Shown here in pieces: positions 34,453 through 44,918 of a DNA stretch of 64,000 nt. Location of the stretch: NCBI RefSeq assembly GCF_001719615.1, contig NZ_MDVX01000016.1, positions 44,189 through 108,188 on the forward strand. Reading direction: 5' to 3'. A program made the position numbers and the translations under genes. The stretch's first letter is position 1. Each line of letters opens with the position of its first letter. This DNA is from Neptunicoccus sediminis (GTDB lineage: Bacteria > Pseudomonadota > Alphaproteobacteria > Rhodobacterales > Rhodobacteraceae). The notes under the pieces are model-generated. The model did not search any database, had not been told where the DNA came from, and saw only the letters and a program-made list of their open reading frames with translations.

Positions 34453-35406
34453 ATGAAACTCTCGGAAAACATGCAAGGCGCGGCGCTGATGACGGCGTCT
34501 ATGGCGGGGTTTGCGCTCAACGATGCGGCGCTGAAATTCGGAGGAAGCGAGATCGGGCTGTTTCAGGCAATTTTCCTGCGCGGAATTTTTGCCATTCTTC
34601 TGATCGGCAGTTTCGCCTATATGCGCGGGGCGCTGGCGGCCCTGCCAGCACGGCGGGATCTGCGCTGGATCACCATACGCTCTCTGGCTGAAATCGGCGC
34701 GACGCTCAGCTTTCTGACGGCCCTGTTCCATATGCCACTGGCCAATGTCACGGCAATCTTGCAGATTCTGCCGCTGACGATCACACTGGCCGCTGCGGTC
34801 TTCCTGAAAGAGCCGATAGGCGGTAAGCGGGTTCTTGCAATCCTTGCTGGTTTTCTCGGGGTGCTGATCATCATCCGGCCGGGCACGTCGGACTTTAACG
34901 CCTACGCGCTGCTCGGACTTTTGGCGGTCGGTTTTGTGACCCTGCGCGACCTGTCGGCCCGACAACTTGGCATCGGGGTTTCCAGCCTTTTCGTGGCCTT
35001 CGTGGCGGCCTGCGTCATCACGGTGACGGGGGCCGTGGGCGTGCTGGTCACGCAAAGCTGGACGCCCACAGAACCGGCAGAGCTCGGGGTGCTCGCACTG
35101 GCGGCCTGTTTTCTGTTTGTAGGATATTATTGCTCGGTTGCGACCATGCGGGTGGGCGAAGTCGCGGTGGTGACGCCGTTTCGGTATTCGATCCTGCTCT
35201 GGGCAATTGCGCTTGGCTGGTTGCTGTTCGGAGACATTCCGGACGGTTGGTCGATCCTTGGTATGGCGATTATTTTCGGGTCCGGAGTTTTTGCCATGTG
35301 GCGGGAGCGCAAGGTCAGGCGCACGGCCCACCGGCACGCGCAGCAGCGCGAAACAGCGGTGAAAGCGGGGCTTGCCAGCGACACGCCACCCGTTAACCTG
35401 CGGTAA
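34453..35406 (+). CDS. DMT-family permease (two EamA domains)
   Basis: A 317-residue inner-membrane transporter with about ten hydrophobic segments in two EamA repeats (MAGFALNDAALKFGGSEIGL; AVGFVTLRDLSARQLGIGV). A hydrophilic arginine/histidine-rich tail starts near residue 285. The substrate is unknown. It is 41 bases upstream of the rhodanese gene on the same strand, which may form a two-gene unit. Confidence 0.85.
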   Translation: MKLSENMQGAALMTASMAGFALNDAALKFGGSEIGLFQAIFLRGIFAILLIGSFAYMRGALAALPARRDLRWITIRSLAEIGATLSFLTALFHMPLANVTAILQILPLTITLAAAVFLKEPIGGKRVLAILAGFLGVLIIIRPGTSDFNAYALLGLLAVGFVTLRDLSARQLGIGVSSLFVAFVAACVITVTGAVGVLVTQSWTPTEPAELGVLALAACFLFVGYYCSVATMRVGEVAVVTPFRYSILLWAIALGWLLFGDIPDGWSILGMAIIFGSGVFAMWRERKVRRTAHRHAQQRETAVKAGLASDTPPVNLR

Positions 35407-35447
35407 ACAAATAGGGCTGGATCGCCCGACAGATGAAAGAGTTTAAG

Positions 35448-35846
35448 ATGCCTCAAACCATCACAAAACACGTCAAGGATATGGTCGCAGAGGCGAATAC
35501 CCAAGTGACCACGATTCCCACGCGCAAAGCCTTTGATCTGGTGAACAGCCCCGATCATGTGCTGGTGGACCTGCGGGACTACCGAGAGCTAAAGCGGGGC
35601 GGCAAGATTCCGGGCGCATTTTCTTGCCCGCGCGGGATGCTGGAATTCTGGATTGATCCGGACAGCCCGTATCATAAGGACGTGTTCAATCAGGACAAAA
35701 CCTACGTGTTTTATTGCGCCAGCGCATGGCGCTCTGCGCTAAGCGCGCGGGTCGCACAGGAAATGGGATTAAAGCCTGTTGCCCACATCGAAGGCGGTTT
35801 CGGCGCATGGGTCAAGGCCGGCGGTCCCGTTGAGACGGTGGAATAG
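35448..35846 (+). CDS. rhodanese-like sulfurtransferase
   Basis: A single-domain rhodanese of about 132 residues with VLVDLRDYRELKRGGKIPGAF and the active-site loop YCASAWRSALSA carrying the catalytic cysteine. The function is probably transfer of sulfane sulfur or sulfide-related signalling; partner unknown. AAGAG about six bases before ATG 35448 favours this start over ATG 35433. It is convergent with the amidohydrolase gene. Confidence 0.85.
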   Translation: MPQTITKHVKDMVAEANTQVTTIPTRKAFDLVNSPDHVLVDLRDYRELKRGGKIPGAFSCPRGMLEFWIDPDSPYHKDVFNQDKTYVFYCASAWRSALSARVAQEMGLKPVAHIEGGFGAWVKAGGPVETVE

Positions 35847-35861
35847 CGCCGGCCCTGCCTG

Positions 35862-37505
35862 TTACGCGCGGTAGGTGATCCGCCCGCCGCAAATGGTTGC
35901 AACCGGACGGGCTTTGCCCAGTTCCTCCGGCGCCACACTTTCAAGATCGGTGTCCATCACCACCACATCTGCCATCATACCGGCCCGCAAGCGGCCCTTG
36001 CGGTTCTCGTTGAACTCCACCCAAGCGTTATCGCGGGTATAAGACGCCAGCGTGTCCCGCAGGCTCTGGCGCTGATCGGGCCAGTGATCGGGCAGATCCA
36101 CACCGGCAACAGCCCCCTGGATGGTCGGCATCACGTCCACCGGCACCACCGGCCAGTCGGTCGAGAATATCACCTTGGCGCCGCTGTTGCGAATAGTCTG
36201 CCATGCAAAGGCGTGTTGATACTGGAAATCATGCAGCAAACTGCCCTTCTCATAAGGCGGAAAGAACCCGCCAAGCGGAGAGTGTAGCGGCTGGATCGAC
36301 GCCACCACGCCAAGTTCGGCAAAGCGCGGAATATCGTCGGGATGCACGGTTTCGATATGTTCGATCCGGTGGCGGCTGTCGCGCGGGCCATTGGCGCGGC
36401 GGGCCGCCTCATATCCGTCAAGCGTCTGGCGCACGGCAGCATCCCCGATGGCATGCACCGCGATTTGCAGCCCCATCGCGTCAATGCGAATACAAGCTTC
36501 GTCAAAGTGTTCGGGCGAAAACAGGGGCGCACTGCAACTGTCAGTGCCCGGATAGGGCTGCAACATATAGGCAGTGCGGCTGTCGATCACCCCGTCCATG
36601 AACATCTTGACCCGCGAGGACCAGACCATGTCGCCATTATACCGCGCACGCATTTCAGCGGCTTCTGCGATCCGGTCCAGCGGGTCGGTGTGTTTCAGGT
36701 GCATCGGCACTTCGGTCCGGCACAAAAGATCCCCGTCTTCCTCTAATGCGGCCAGCAGTTCAAGTTGGTAAAAATTACCGTCCATATTGTGCAGGCCGGT
36801 GATCCCGTGAGAGGCGCAATGCTCTAGCCCCCGCCGCATGACCGCCTTGTCCCCTGCCCGCTCTTTTGCCGTTACCGCAGGTTCGGGGTCCGCGCCGGTC
36901 ATCAGGCCCAGCATCTCTCGTCCGCCCAGCGCGGTGCAATCGAGGACCGCCTTATAAGCACCGGGTTCGCGCAATTCGCCAGCGGCGGTGCCGTCCTTGG
37001 CCATCACGACTTCGGACCCTTCATCCACCTCTGCGCCGTGCAACAGACCCGCCATTTCCAACGCCTTGGTATTGGCCCAAACCGTGTGATGATCCGAGGC
37101 CATTGCCGCAAACGGGCGGTCCGGCATCGCCGCATCCAGATCCTGACGGGTGATCGGGCGGTCGCCCATCGCGTGATAGTCTATGGCGCTGGCAAAGAGC
37201 AGCGGATCATCGGGTCGGGCTTGCGCATAGGGTCGCACGGCCGCCGCGATTTCATCCACGCCTTCAGCGCCGTAAAGGTTCAGATAATCCAGTTCTGCCG
37301 CGCCCTGAAACAGATGCACATGGCTGTCGATAAAGCCGGGCAACACCGTGCCACCCGCTGCGTCGATCACTTTGGCCGTGCCCGCGATTTCCTTGATTTC
37401 AACGGTACTGCCCACAGCGGCAATCACACCGTCCTTGATAGCCAGCGCTTCGGCGTCCGGCCCGTCAAACGTGATGACGCGGCCATTCAGGATTACCAGA
37501 TCCAT
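35862..37505 (-). CDS. amidohydrolase (YtcJ-like, amidohydrolase_3)
   Basis: A 547-residue metal-dependent hydrolase. The N-terminal composite domain ends in GTVLPGFIDSHVHLFQGA, with metal ligands His-x-His. IAVHAIGDAAVRQTLDGYE and RIEHIETVHPDDI carry further histidines. FSTDWPVVPVDVMPTIQGAV has the catalytic aspartate. The family hydrolyses amides and related bonds of small molecules. It lies downstream of a polyamine-type ABC importer on the same strand, so it may process an imported compound, although a strong terminator lies between them (37521-37556). Confidence 0.85.
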   Translation of the reverse strand: MDLVILNGRVITFDGPDAEALAIKDGVIAAVGSTVEIKEIAGTAKVIDAAGGTVLPGFIDSHVHLFQGAAELDYLNLYGAEGVDEIAAAVRPYAQARPDDPLLFASAIDYHAMGDRPITRQDLDAAMPDRPFAAMASDHHTVWANTKALEMAGLLHGAEVDEGSEVVMAKDGTAAGELREPGAYKAVLDCTALGGREMLGLMTGADPEPAVTAKERAGDKAVMRRGLEHCASHGITGLHNMDGNFYQLELLAALEEDGDLLCRTEVPMHLKHTDPLDRIAEAAEMRARYNGDMVWSSRVKMFMDGVIDSRTAYMLQPYPGTDSCSAPLFSPEHFDEACIRIDAMGLQIAVHAIGDAAVRQTLDGYEAARRANGPRDSRHRIEHIETVHPDDIPRFAELGVVASIQPLHSPLGGFFPPYEKGSLLHDFQYQHAFAWQTIRNSGAKVIFSTDWPVVPVDVMPTIQGAVAGVDLPDHWPDQRQSLRDTLASYTRDNAWVEFNENRKGRLRAGMMADVVVMDTDLESVAPEELGKARPVATICGGRITYRA

Positions 37506-37520
37506 TCTATCGGTCCTTTG

Positions 37521-37556
37521 AATAAAAAACGGCGCACCCCGTCACAGGATGCGCCG
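37521..37556 (-). terminator. rho-independent terminator after the solute-binding protein gene
   Basis: On the minus strand a 10-bp stem (CGGCGCATCC / GGGTGCGCCG region, one T-G pair) is followed by TTTTTTATT. It lies between the importer operon and the amidohydrolase gene. Confidence 0.8.
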
Positions 37557-37566
37557 AAACGGGGTC

Positions 37567-38592
37567 TTATTTTTGCAGCTCGGTCCAGATTTTAGTGTAA
37601 ATCTTGGTCGCTTCCGGCGGACATACCTCTGCGACATAGGCCGCACCTTTCAGATCCTCGGGGATGTTCACCTCCGGCGCATCTGCCATATCAGCGGGCA
37701 TGAACTCTTGGGAGCCTTTGATCCCGTTTGCATAGCGGGCAAACTCGGAAATCAGCGCCGCATTTTCTGGGGCCATAATAAAGTTCATGAAGGTTTTGGC
37801 ATTATCGGGGTTCTGCGCATCGGCCAGAATAGCCACATTGTCCATCCAGACGGGGAAACCTTCCTGCGGATAACCAAAGACGATGTCCTCATTTTGCAGG
37901 CGGGCGCGGAAGGATGCGCCGTTCCAGTTCACACCGGCTGACAGGTCGCCCTTGGCGTATTTCTCAATCGCACCGTAGTCAATTGACAGCCAGTGCGGTT
38001 TCGCCGCCATCAGCGTATCGCGCACTTTTTTCAGCACGTCCTTGTCAGCGGTACATTGTTCGCCGCCAACATATTTAATCGCCATACCCATCACATCGTT
38101 CATTTCGGGAACAACGTTGATCTTGCCTTTCAGCTCCTCCGGCGGGTCGAGAATGATGGCCGAAGTGTTCGGATCGCCGTCATAAACCGAGGTGTTCACC
38201 GTCACGCCCACAGTGCCCCATTGCCACGGCACCGTGTAATTGCGGCCCGCATCAAAGGCGACATCCACCCATTGCGGGTCCATGTTTTTGAAGTTTTCCA
38301 TCTCGTTGGGCTTGGCTTCCATCAGCAGCCCTTCGTTGATCCAGATCGGAACGTATGTGCCGGAAGGCACCACAATATCAAACCCGTGACCGCCCGCCTT
38401 GATCTTTGCCAGCGCCGTATCGTTGCTGTCGTAATCCGTCACCGTCACCTTGATGCCGGTCTCTTCTTCAAATTTGCTGATCAGATCGGGGTTTGTATAG
38501 TTGCCCCAGTTATAGATGTTCAGCTCGCCATCTGCAAAAGCAGGCACGCCCAGCGCAGCCGCAATTCCGATAGTCGTTACCAACGTTTTCAT
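37567..38592 (-). CDS. extracellular solute-binding protein, PotD/PotF type
   Basis: A 341-residue periplasmic binding protein. The signal peptide [20 protein letters not shown] is followed by [21 protein letters not shown], the classic spermidine/putrescine-binding protein opening. Aromatic and acidic ligand-site positions such as NVNWNGAS-like [12 protein letters not shown] and GFPVWMDN are present. It probably binds polyamines or a similar cation; specificity between putrescine and spermidine cannot be told. GGGAGTAA upstream supports the ATG at 38592. It is the last gene of the ATPase-permease-permease-binding protein operon. Confidence 0.88.
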   Translation of the reverse strand: MKTLVTTIGIAAALGVPAFADGELNIYNWGNYTNPDLISKFEEETGIKVTVTDYDSNDTALAKIKAGGHGFDIVVPSGTYVPIWINEGLLMEAKPNEMENFKNMDPQWVDVAFDAGRNYTVPWQWGTVGVTVNTSVYDGDPNTSAIILDPPEELKGKINVVPEMNDVMGMAIKYVGGEQCTADKDVLKKVRDTLMAAKPHWLSIDYGAIEKYAKGDLSAGVNWNGASFRARLQNEDIVFGYPQEGFPVWMDNVAILADAQNPDNAKTFMNFIMAPENAALISEFARYANGIKGSQEFMPADMADAPEVNIPEDLKGAAYVAEVCPPEATKIYTKIWTELQK

Positions 38593-38597
38593 GGCAG

Positions 38598-39419
38598 TTA
38601 CTCCCTGTTCTTTTGTGGTCCGCCCTTGGAAAGTAGATAGAACGCGATCACAAGAGCGACTGAAATCGCGAGCAAAGCTGTCGAAATAGCGTTTACTTCG
38701 GGTGAAATCACACGGCGCATTTGACCGAGCATATAGGTCGGCAGCGTATCCTGCCCTGCGGATTTCACAAATTCGGTAATCACCACATCGTCCAGCGATA
38801 TGACAAAGGCCAGCATACTGCCCGCCAGAACGCCCGGCCACAATTGGGGCAGCGTCACACGGCGGAACACCCGCCAAGGCGTGCCGTATAGGTCCGCCCC
38901 CGCCTGTTCGAGGTTCAGGTCCATCCCCTGAAGCCGTGCGCGGATCGGCATATAGGCAAAAGGAATGCAAAAGGCGGAATGGGCGATAATCAGATACATC
39001 AATCCGGTGTAGCCTGTCGCCACTTTGATCATGGCAAAGAAGATCAGCAGCGCCACCGCTGTAACGATCTCGGGGATCATCAGCGGCTGGTTGATCAGCG
39101 CAAAGACAAAGGTGTAGCCACGAAACCCTCTGGTGCGGGTTGTGGCCAGTGCCGCCATCACTGCTGCACTGGTGGCAATCACAGAGGCGCTGGTGGCGAT
39201 GATCAGCGACAGGATTGTTGCGTCCTGCACTTTTTCATTCTGCCATGCCTTCACATACCACTGCCACGAAAAGCCTTCCCAGATCGCGATGCTTTGGCCT
39301 GCATTAAAGGAATAGACCACCAGCAGGATGATCGGCAGGTAAAGCACGAGAAAGCACAACAGCGCAATGGGCACAAATCCGGTCTGGCGACGGACATCAA
39401 ACGCGCGGGATTTAGCCAT
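38598..39419 (-). CDS. ABC transporter permease, PotC type
   Basis: A 273-residue inner-membrane subunit with about six membrane helices. The EAA loop that contacts the ATPase is visible ([28 protein letters not shown]). GAGGAGATG precedes ATG 39419, inside the end of the preceding permease gene (8-base overlap). It ends five bases before the binding-protein start. It pairs with the PotB-type permease for polyamine-like uptake. Confidence 0.88.
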   Translation of the reverse strand: MAKSRAFDVRRQTGFVPIALLCFLVLYLPIILLVVYSFNAGQSIAIWEGFSWQWYVKAWQNEKVQDATILSLIIATSASVIATSAAVMAALATTRTRGFRGYTFVFALINQPLMIPEIVTAVALLIFFAMIKVATGYTGLMYLIIAHSAFCIPFAYMPIRARLQGMDLNLEQAGADLYGTPWRVFRRVTLPQLWPGVLAGSMLAFVISLDDVVITEFVKSAGQDTLPTYMLGQMRRVISPEVNAISTALLAISVALVIAFYLLSKGGPQKNRE

Positions 39420-40314
39420 GGGACATCTCCTCACGACCGGCGGCGCGGACGTAGATAATCAGTGCGATCATCACAATCGCCAGCAAGGTGATCGACAGTG
39501 CTGCGCCAAGGGGCCAGTTCCGCCCCTGCCCGAACTGCAATTCTATCAGGTTGCCCAGCATCAACTGCTTGCCCCCGCCCAGCACACGGGGCGTGACATA
39601 GGCCCCAAGGGATGGCACAAACACAAGGATCGACCCCGCTATCACACCGGGTTTCACGATTGGGAAAATCACCCGCCGCAACACCCGCCAGCGCGAGGCG
39701 TAAAGATCATAAGCCGCCTCTACCAATGAAAAGTCGAACCGTTCCATCGCGGCATAAATCGGCAGCACCATCAGCGGCAGATAGACGTAGAACATGCCCA
39801 AGGTGATCGCAAATTCCGTAAACAGCATCTGGATCGGCTGGTCGATAATCCCCAGCCCGATCAGCAGCGAATTGACCACCCCTTCGTTGCGTATAATCTC
39901 CATCACCGCGAAGGTGCGGATCAGCAGGTTCGTCCAGAAGGGGATCATGATCAGCAACATCCAGATGTCGCGCTTGTCTTTGGGCCGTGTCGCAATGAAA
40001 TAAGCCGTTGGAAAGCCGACAATAAAGGCCACCAAGGTTGTCATCAGAGACAGTTTCACAGACCGCCAGAAAATCGACAGATGGGCGTCTGAAAAAGATA
40101 AAGTGTCATCAAAAAAGTCACGCTCTACCACCACATTGAACCATGCATCGGTAGAGAACTTCCAGATGACACCGCCGTAATCACCCGGGGTCAGGAAGGA
40201 ATAGATTACCACGATCAGCAACGGTCCGGAGGCTGCGAACAGAAGGATCAGCAGCGCCGGAGACAGCAAGAGCCAGCGGCGGCGGGTGGCTTGGGTGTCG
40301 GATGCCTGTGCCAT
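39412..40314 (-). CDS. ABC transporter permease, PotB type
   Basis: A 300-residue inner-membrane subunit. The first helix is LLLSPALLILLFAASGPLLIVVIYS, and the EAA loop is VEAAYDLYASRWRVLRRVIFPIVKPGV. The start shares one base with the stop of the ATPase gene and the end overlaps the PotC-type permease, so the three are translationally coupled. Part of the polyamine-type importer. Confidence 0.88.
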   Translation of the reverse strand: MAQASDTQATRRRWLLLSPALLILLFAASGPLLIVVIYSFLTPGDYGGVIWKFSTDAWFNVVVERDFFDDTLSFSDAHLSIFWRSVKLSLMTTLVAFIVGFPTAYFIATRPKDKRDIWMLLIMIPFWTNLLIRTFAVMEIIRNEGVVNSLLIGLGIIDQPIQMLFTEFAITLGMFYVYLPLMVLPIYAAMERFDFSLVEAAYDLYASRWRVLRRVIFPIVKPGVIAGSILVFVPSLGAYVTPRVLGGGKQLMLGNLIELQFGQGRNWPLGAALSITLLAIVMIALIIYVRAAGREEMSHG

Positions 40315-41384
40315 CAGTCCCTCAGAACCTGACCGACGCCCGCATCGAAACTGATGCCGACCTTTTCACCCACTTCAAAACGCTCGCCCGCGTTTGGCTG
40401 GTTCTGCTTGCGCACCACAAAGGCCGAACCCGCATCAAGCGTTACGTGATAGTGGGTGTCCGTGCCAAAATAGACGATATTTTGCAAAACCCCGTCGAGC
40501 AGACCGCTCTCTTTGGTCAGTGTGGCGTGTTCGGGACGCACCGCCAAAGTAACCGCACCGGACTGGTTGCCGCCCTGCACGGCCCGCGCCGCAACAGACT
40601 TGCCCGATGGCAGGGTTACGGTTGCGACCTCTCCGTCAACAGACTGAAGCGTCGCATCGAGAAAATTCGTATCCCCGATAAAATCCGCAACAAAGCGTTC
40701 GGCGGGGTGATCGTAAATGTCTTTCGGCCCGCCAATCTGCAAAATCCGGCCCGTGCTCATCACTGCGATGCGGTCGGACATGGTCAGGGCCTCTTCCTGA
40801 TCGTGCGTGACAAAAACAAATGTGATGCCGGTTTCCGATTGCAGGCGTTTCAGTTCGATCTGCATTTCCTTGCGCAGCTTGAAATCCAGCGCCGACAGCG
40901 GTTCGTCCAGCAGCAGGACTTTCGGGCGCGGGGCCAATGCGCGCGCCAGCGCCACCCGCTGTTGCTGGCCACCGGAAATCTGGCTGGTCATCCGGTCGGC
41001 CATTGGTGTCATCTGCACCAGTTCCAGCATCTCGCCAACGACCTGTTTGATCTCTGCCTTGGGGCGATCCTGCATTTCCAGACCAAACCCTATATTCTGG
41101 GCCACGGTCATATGCGGGAACAGCGCGTAATTCTGAAACACCGTATTCACAGGCCGCGCATAGGGCGGCAGCGGCAGCACATCCTGCCCTTCGATGGTCA
41201 GCGACCCGCTGGTGGGATCGACAAACCCCGCGATAGAGCGCAGCAAGGTGGTCTTGCCACAACCTGACGGACCGAGAAGGGTAAAAAATTCGTTTTGACG
41301 TATCTCTACGTTGATGTCGTCAAGGGCGGTGAAAGCATTGGCGCCTGACCCGAAGGTTTTCGACAGACCGGAAATTTCAATCAT
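40314..41384 (-). CDS. ABC transporter ATP-binding protein, PotA type
   Basis: A 356-residue ATPase. Walker A is [11 protein letters not shown], the Q-loop region is [17 protein letters not shown], the signature is [17 protein letters not shown] and Walker B is [14 protein letters not shown]-terminal TOBE-like regulatory domain spans about residues 240-350. First gene of the importer operon (ATPase, PotB, PotC, binding protein). The upstream 190 bases are AT-rich and would hold the promoter. Confidence 0.9.
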   Translation of the reverse strand: MIEISGLSKTFGSGANAFTALDDINVEIRQNEFFTLLGPSGCGKTTLLRSIAGFVDPTSGSLTIEGQDVLPLPPYARPVNTVFQNYALFPHMTVAQNIGFGLEMQDRPKAEIKQVVGEMLELVQMTPMADRMTSQISGGQQQRVALARALAPRPKVLLLDEPLSALDFKLRKEMQIELKRLQSETGITFVFVTHDQEEALTMSDRIAVMSTGRILQIGGPKDIYDHPAERFVADFIGDTNFLDATLQSVDGEVATVTLPSGKSVAARAVQGGNQSGAVTLAVRPEHATLTKESGLLDGVLQNIVYFGTDTHYHVTLDAGSAFVVRKQNQPNAGERFEVGEKVGISFDAGVGQVLRD

Positions 41385-41576
41385 TGTGCCTCTGCTACTT
41401 GGCTGGAGCGGTGTTCTTCCAAACGGCCCCAGTTGGCGCCGTCCACCGCCTACCTTAGCGTTAACTGTCGGTCCGGAGTCAACGAGTTTGTTTTAATTAA
41501 CCGGCCAAAATTAACACATTTCGAGGCGCAGATTTAACACCCGCCGATTTCCGTAAAATTATTGTAGGACAATAAC

Positions 41577-42458
41577 TTACAACCCGTTCACCGGAACCCT
41601 CAGCATCGGGTTTCCGTCGTCATCGGTCGGCATGACCCCCGCACGCATGTTCACTTGCAAAGAGGGAATGATCAGCTTGGGCATCGCCAGTTGCGCATCC
41701 CGTTCGGTGCGGAATTTGATGAATTCCTCGCGCGTTTTGCCGTTGCCCACATGGATGTTGTGGCGCTTCTCCTCCCCCACGGTGGTTTCCCATTTGATGT
41801 CCCGTCCGTTGGGTCCGTAATCATGACAAATAAACAGGCGCATGTCGTCCGGCAGGGCCAATACCTTTTGGATACTGTCGTAAAGCTGGCCTGCATCACC
41901 ACCCGGAAAATCCGCCCGCGCCGAGCCACCATCCGGCATAAACAGCGTATCCCCTGTAAAGGTAGCATTGCCGATCACATGCACCATACAAGCAGGGGTG
42001 TGGCCGGGGGTGTAGATGGCAAAAGCCTCCATCGTGCCGATTTGATAAGTGTCCCCGTCCTTAAATAGGGCATCAAACTGCGATCCGTCCCGCTGGAATG
42101 CGGTGCCTTCGTTGAAAATTTTTCCGAAGGTTTCCTGCACCTCCATGATTTTTTCACCAACGCCAATCTTACCGCCGAGTTTTTCCTGAATATAAGGCGC
42201 AGCACTCAGGTGGTCGGCGTGGACGTGGGTCTCGATGATCCAGTCAAGCGTTAGCCCGCGGCGGGTAATTTCAGAGATCAGCCCGTCCGCATGGTCATAG
42301 GTTATCCGTCCGGCGGCGTAATCAATGTCCATAACGCTGTCGATAATCGCACAGTGATCGCTGTTCGGGTCCTTGACGATATAGCTGACCGTGTTGGACT
42401 CTTCATCGAAATGGGCGGAAACCTCTGGTTTGACGTCCATATTTACCGGATAGGCCAT
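41577..42458 (-). CDS. metallo-beta-lactamase-fold hydrolase, persulfide dioxygenase/Blh-like
   Basis: A 293-residue MBL-fold protein. The metal-binding motif is THVHADHLSAAP, followed by YTPGHTPACMV, FTGDTLFMPDGGSARADFPGGDA and ICHDYGPNG. The last blocks resemble the ETHE1/persulfide dioxygenase and Blh group, in which one iron oxidises glutathione persulfide; hydroxyacylglutathione hydrolase is less likely. GGAGA upstream of ATG 42458 fixes the start. No sulfide-responsive regulator lies next to it. It follows ubiB on the same strand, 78 bases away. Confidence 0.8.
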   Translation of the reverse strand: MAYPVNMDVKPEVSAHFDEESNTVSYIVKDPNSDHCAIIDSVMDIDYAAGRITYDHADGLISEITRRGLTLDWIIETHVHADHLSAAPYIQEKLGGKIGVGEKIMEVQETFGKIFNEGTAFQRDGSQFDALFKDGDTYQIGTMEAFAIYTPGHTPACMVHVIGNATFTGDTLFMPDGGSARADFPGGDAGQLYDSIQKVLALPDDMRLFICHDYGPNGRDIKWETTVGEEKRHNIHVGNGKTREEFIKFRTERDAQLAMPKLIIPSLQVNMRAGVMPTDDDGNPMLRVPVNGL

Positions 42459-42536
42459 CTGCAATTCTCCGCAAGTTGGGGCATTCCCGTGCGAGTGTTG
42501 CACAGGTGAAGCCGCCGCCGCAAATGCAAATCGGGT

Positions 42537-44060
42537 CTAGTCCAGTGCCGCCACAAGAATTGCCACAAATGCGCCGCCCAGCACAAACCACGCCATCTGT
42601 CGCCACCGCGAAACAGGGCGGCGGGGCTCTGGCGGGGCGGCCGTGCGCAACAGGGCGTTTTCCACCAGTTGCGGCAGTTGCGGTCCAAACCGCGACAAGG
42701 TGCGCATGGTCCGGCCCAGATCGCGGACAATCGCCTTTGGCCCCAGATTGTCGGTGATGTAGGTTTCAACAACAGGTTTTGCCACTTCCCAGATGTTCAG
42801 CGACGGGTCGAGCGACCGCCCCACCCCTTCGACAACCACCATCGTGCGTTGCAACAGGATCAGTTCGGTCCGGGTTTCCATGCCAAAGCGTTCTGTCACG
42901 TCAAACAGATGCGCCAGCAGCCGCGCCATTGAAATTTTAGTGGCATCCTGACCGAAAATCGGCTCCCCGACTGCACGCAGGGCAAGGGCAAAGGCTTCGA
43001 CGTCCTGATGGGCAGGCACATATCCGGCCTCAAAATGCACTTCGGCCACGCGGCGGTAATCCTTGCGGATGAAACCGATCAGGATTTCCGCATAAACGCG
43101 GCGGGTGTATTCGTCTATCTGCCCCATGATCCCGAAATCAAGCGCGACGAGATCACCGTCCGGCCCCACCTTCAGGTTGCCCTGATGCATATCCGCATGA
43201 AAGAAACCGTCCCGCAGCGCGTGGCTAAGAAAGACCTGCACAATCCGCGCGCCGAGCGCTGGCATGTCATATCCCGCCGCTCGCAGCGCATCTACATTGC
43301 TCAGGCCGATGCCTTCGACCCATTCCAGCGTCATCACGGAACGGGCAGAATGCTGCCAGACCACGCGGGGCACGCGAAAACCGTCATCGCCTTCGGTATT
43401 GGCGTGGAACTGGTCGGCGGCACTGGCCTCCATCCGCAGGTCCAATTCGCCCTTCACCACGGATTCAAAATGGTTGATCACCTCTGTCGGATGCAAACGA
43501 CGACTGGAGGGGGACAGCAACTCTATCATCTGGGCGGCGAAATGAAAGGCGTCGATGTCCTTGCGGAAGGCCCGCTCGATCCCGGGGCGCAGGATTTTCA
43601 CCGCAACATCCTGCCCGCTGTCACGCAAACGCGCATGATGCACCTGCGCGATAGAGGCCGCAGCGACTGGTTCGGAAAATTCGGAAAATACCTGCTCGAC
43701 GGGGGCGCCCAGCGCGTGTTCGATCTCGTTACGGGCCTCATCCATCGGAAAAGGGGCGATCTTGTCCTGCAAGACCTGTAACTCCCGCGCCATTTCAGCC
43801 CCGACCACATCGGGGCGTGTGGACATCAACTGGCCGAATTTGATGTAGGCCGGACCAAGTGCTGTAATCGCCCGCAGCATCGGCGGCTGGGCCGGATCCC
43901 CTTTCAGGCCAAGCCATGCAAACGGCCAGCCGAGAATACGTGCGGCAAAGCGCACGGGTGCGGGAGCGTCCACCGCCTCAAGCGCCATTTTCATCGCGCC
44001 GGAGCGTTCAAACGTGGCGCCTGTGCGGATCAACCGCCAGATATTATGAGGTCCGCGCAT
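42537..44060 (-). CDS. ubiB: ubiquinone biosynthesis protein kinase-like UbiB
   Basis: Membrane-bound atypical kinase/ATPase of the ABC1/UbiB family needed for ubiquinone assembly. The 507 residues carry the invariant KxGQ motif (AYIKFGQLMSTRPDVVG), the ExD region (AARELQVLQDKIAPFPMDEAR), the catalytic-loop block FFHADMHQGNLKVGPDGDLVALDFGIMG, and a C-terminal hydrophobic helix (MAWFVLGGAFVAILVAAL). It lies one base after ubiE, as in many Alphaproteobacteria. Confidence 0.94.
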   Translation of the reverse strand: MRGPHNIWRLIRTGATFERSGAMKMALEAVDAPAPVRFAARILGWPFAWLGLKGDPAQPPMLRAITALGPAYIKFGQLMSTRPDVVGAEMARELQVLQDKIAPFPMDEARNEIEHALGAPVEQVFSEFSEPVAAASIAQVHHARLRDSGQDVAVKILRPGIERAFRKDIDAFHFAAQMIELLSPSSRRLHPTEVINHFESVVKGELDLRMEASAADQFHANTEGDDGFRVPRVVWQHSARSVMTLEWVEGIGLSNVDALRAAGYDMPALGARIVQVFLSHALRDGFFHADMHQGNLKVGPDGDLVALDFGIMGQIDEYTRRVYAEILIGFIRKDYRRVAEVHFEAGYVPAHQDVEAFALALRAVGEPIFGQDATKISMARLLAHLFDVTERFGMETRTELILLQRTMVVVEGVGRSLDPSLNIWEVAKPVVETYITDNLGPKAIVRDLGRTMRTLSRFGPQLPQLVENALLRTAAPPEPRRPVSRWRQMAWFVLGGAFVAILVAALD

Positions 44061-44061
44061 A

Positions 44062-44811
44062 TTAGATTTTCCACCCGCTGTGCAGCGCGGCGATACCCAT
44101 CGTCAGGTTGCGGTACTTGGCATTTTCAAACCCCGCATCCTTTACCATCTGCAGAAACCTGTCCTGATCAGGGAATTTGCGGATTGATTCCACCAGATAC
44201 CGATAGCTGTCCGCGTCATTGGCGATGATCTTGCCCATCGGCGGGATGATATTGAAAGAGTAGCGGTCATAGGCCCATTGCAGCGCGGGATTCGGTATCT
44301 GCGAGAACTCCAGCACCATCAACCGCCCCCCCGGACGCAACACGCGGTAAGCCTCGTTCAAGGCTTCCTGCGGGCGGGTGACATTCCGGATACCAAAAGA
44401 AATCGTGTAAACATCAAAACTGTTATCCGCAAAAGGCAGCGCCATCGCATCGCCGCAAACCCAGTCCAGATGATCGGCCATATCCTCGGCCTCGGCCCTA
44501 AGGCGCCCCGCATCAAGCATGCCTTGTGTCATATCAAACACGGTTGCGTGGGCCTGCGGTGCGCGTTTCAGGAACCGGAAGGAAATATCCCCCGTCCCCC
44601 CCGCCACATCCAGCAGCTTTTGCGGACCCCGCGGTGCCAGCCAGTCCATCATCGCATCCTTCCAGATCCGGTGGATGCCCATAGACATAGCGTCATTCAT
44701 AATATCGTATTTTGACGCCACATTGGAAAACACCCCGTGTACCATGCCCGCTTTGGCGTCTTCATCTACGGTCTGAAACCCGAAATGGGTGGTCTTTTGC
44801 GATTCGGTCAT
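44062..44811 (-). CDS. ubiE: ubiquinone/menaquinone methyltransferase UbiE
   Basis: C-methyltransferase of ubiquinone synthesis. The 249-residue protein shows the UbiE signatures [18 protein letters not shown], the SAM site [16 protein letters not shown], and [24 protein letters not shown]. Start ATG 44811 ([15 protein letters not shown]) fits the family; the frame is open upstream into the mutM shadow. It is divergent from mutM across 107 bases and forms an operon with ubiB. Confidence 0.95.
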   Translation of the reverse strand: MTESQKTTHFGFQTVDEDAKAGMVHGVFSNVASKYDIMNDAMSMGIHRIWKDAMMDWLAPRGPQKLLDVAGGTGDISFRFLKRAPQAHATVFDMTQGMLDAGRLRAEAEDMADHLDWVCGDAMALPFADNSFDVYTISFGIRNVTRPQEALNEAYRVLRPGGRLMVLEFSQIPNPALQWAYDRYSFNIIPPMGKIIANDADSYRYLVESIRKFPDQDRFLQMVKDAGFENAKYRNLTMGIAALHSGWKI

Positions 44812-44918
44812 GGTCTGGCCCTCGGGTCTTGTGTTCGGACTATATATAGGGTGATTGAAACAGAGGAAATGCGGCATGGTTGTTTGTCGCAGTTTATCCA
44901 CCGAATACGGAGAGGCCG

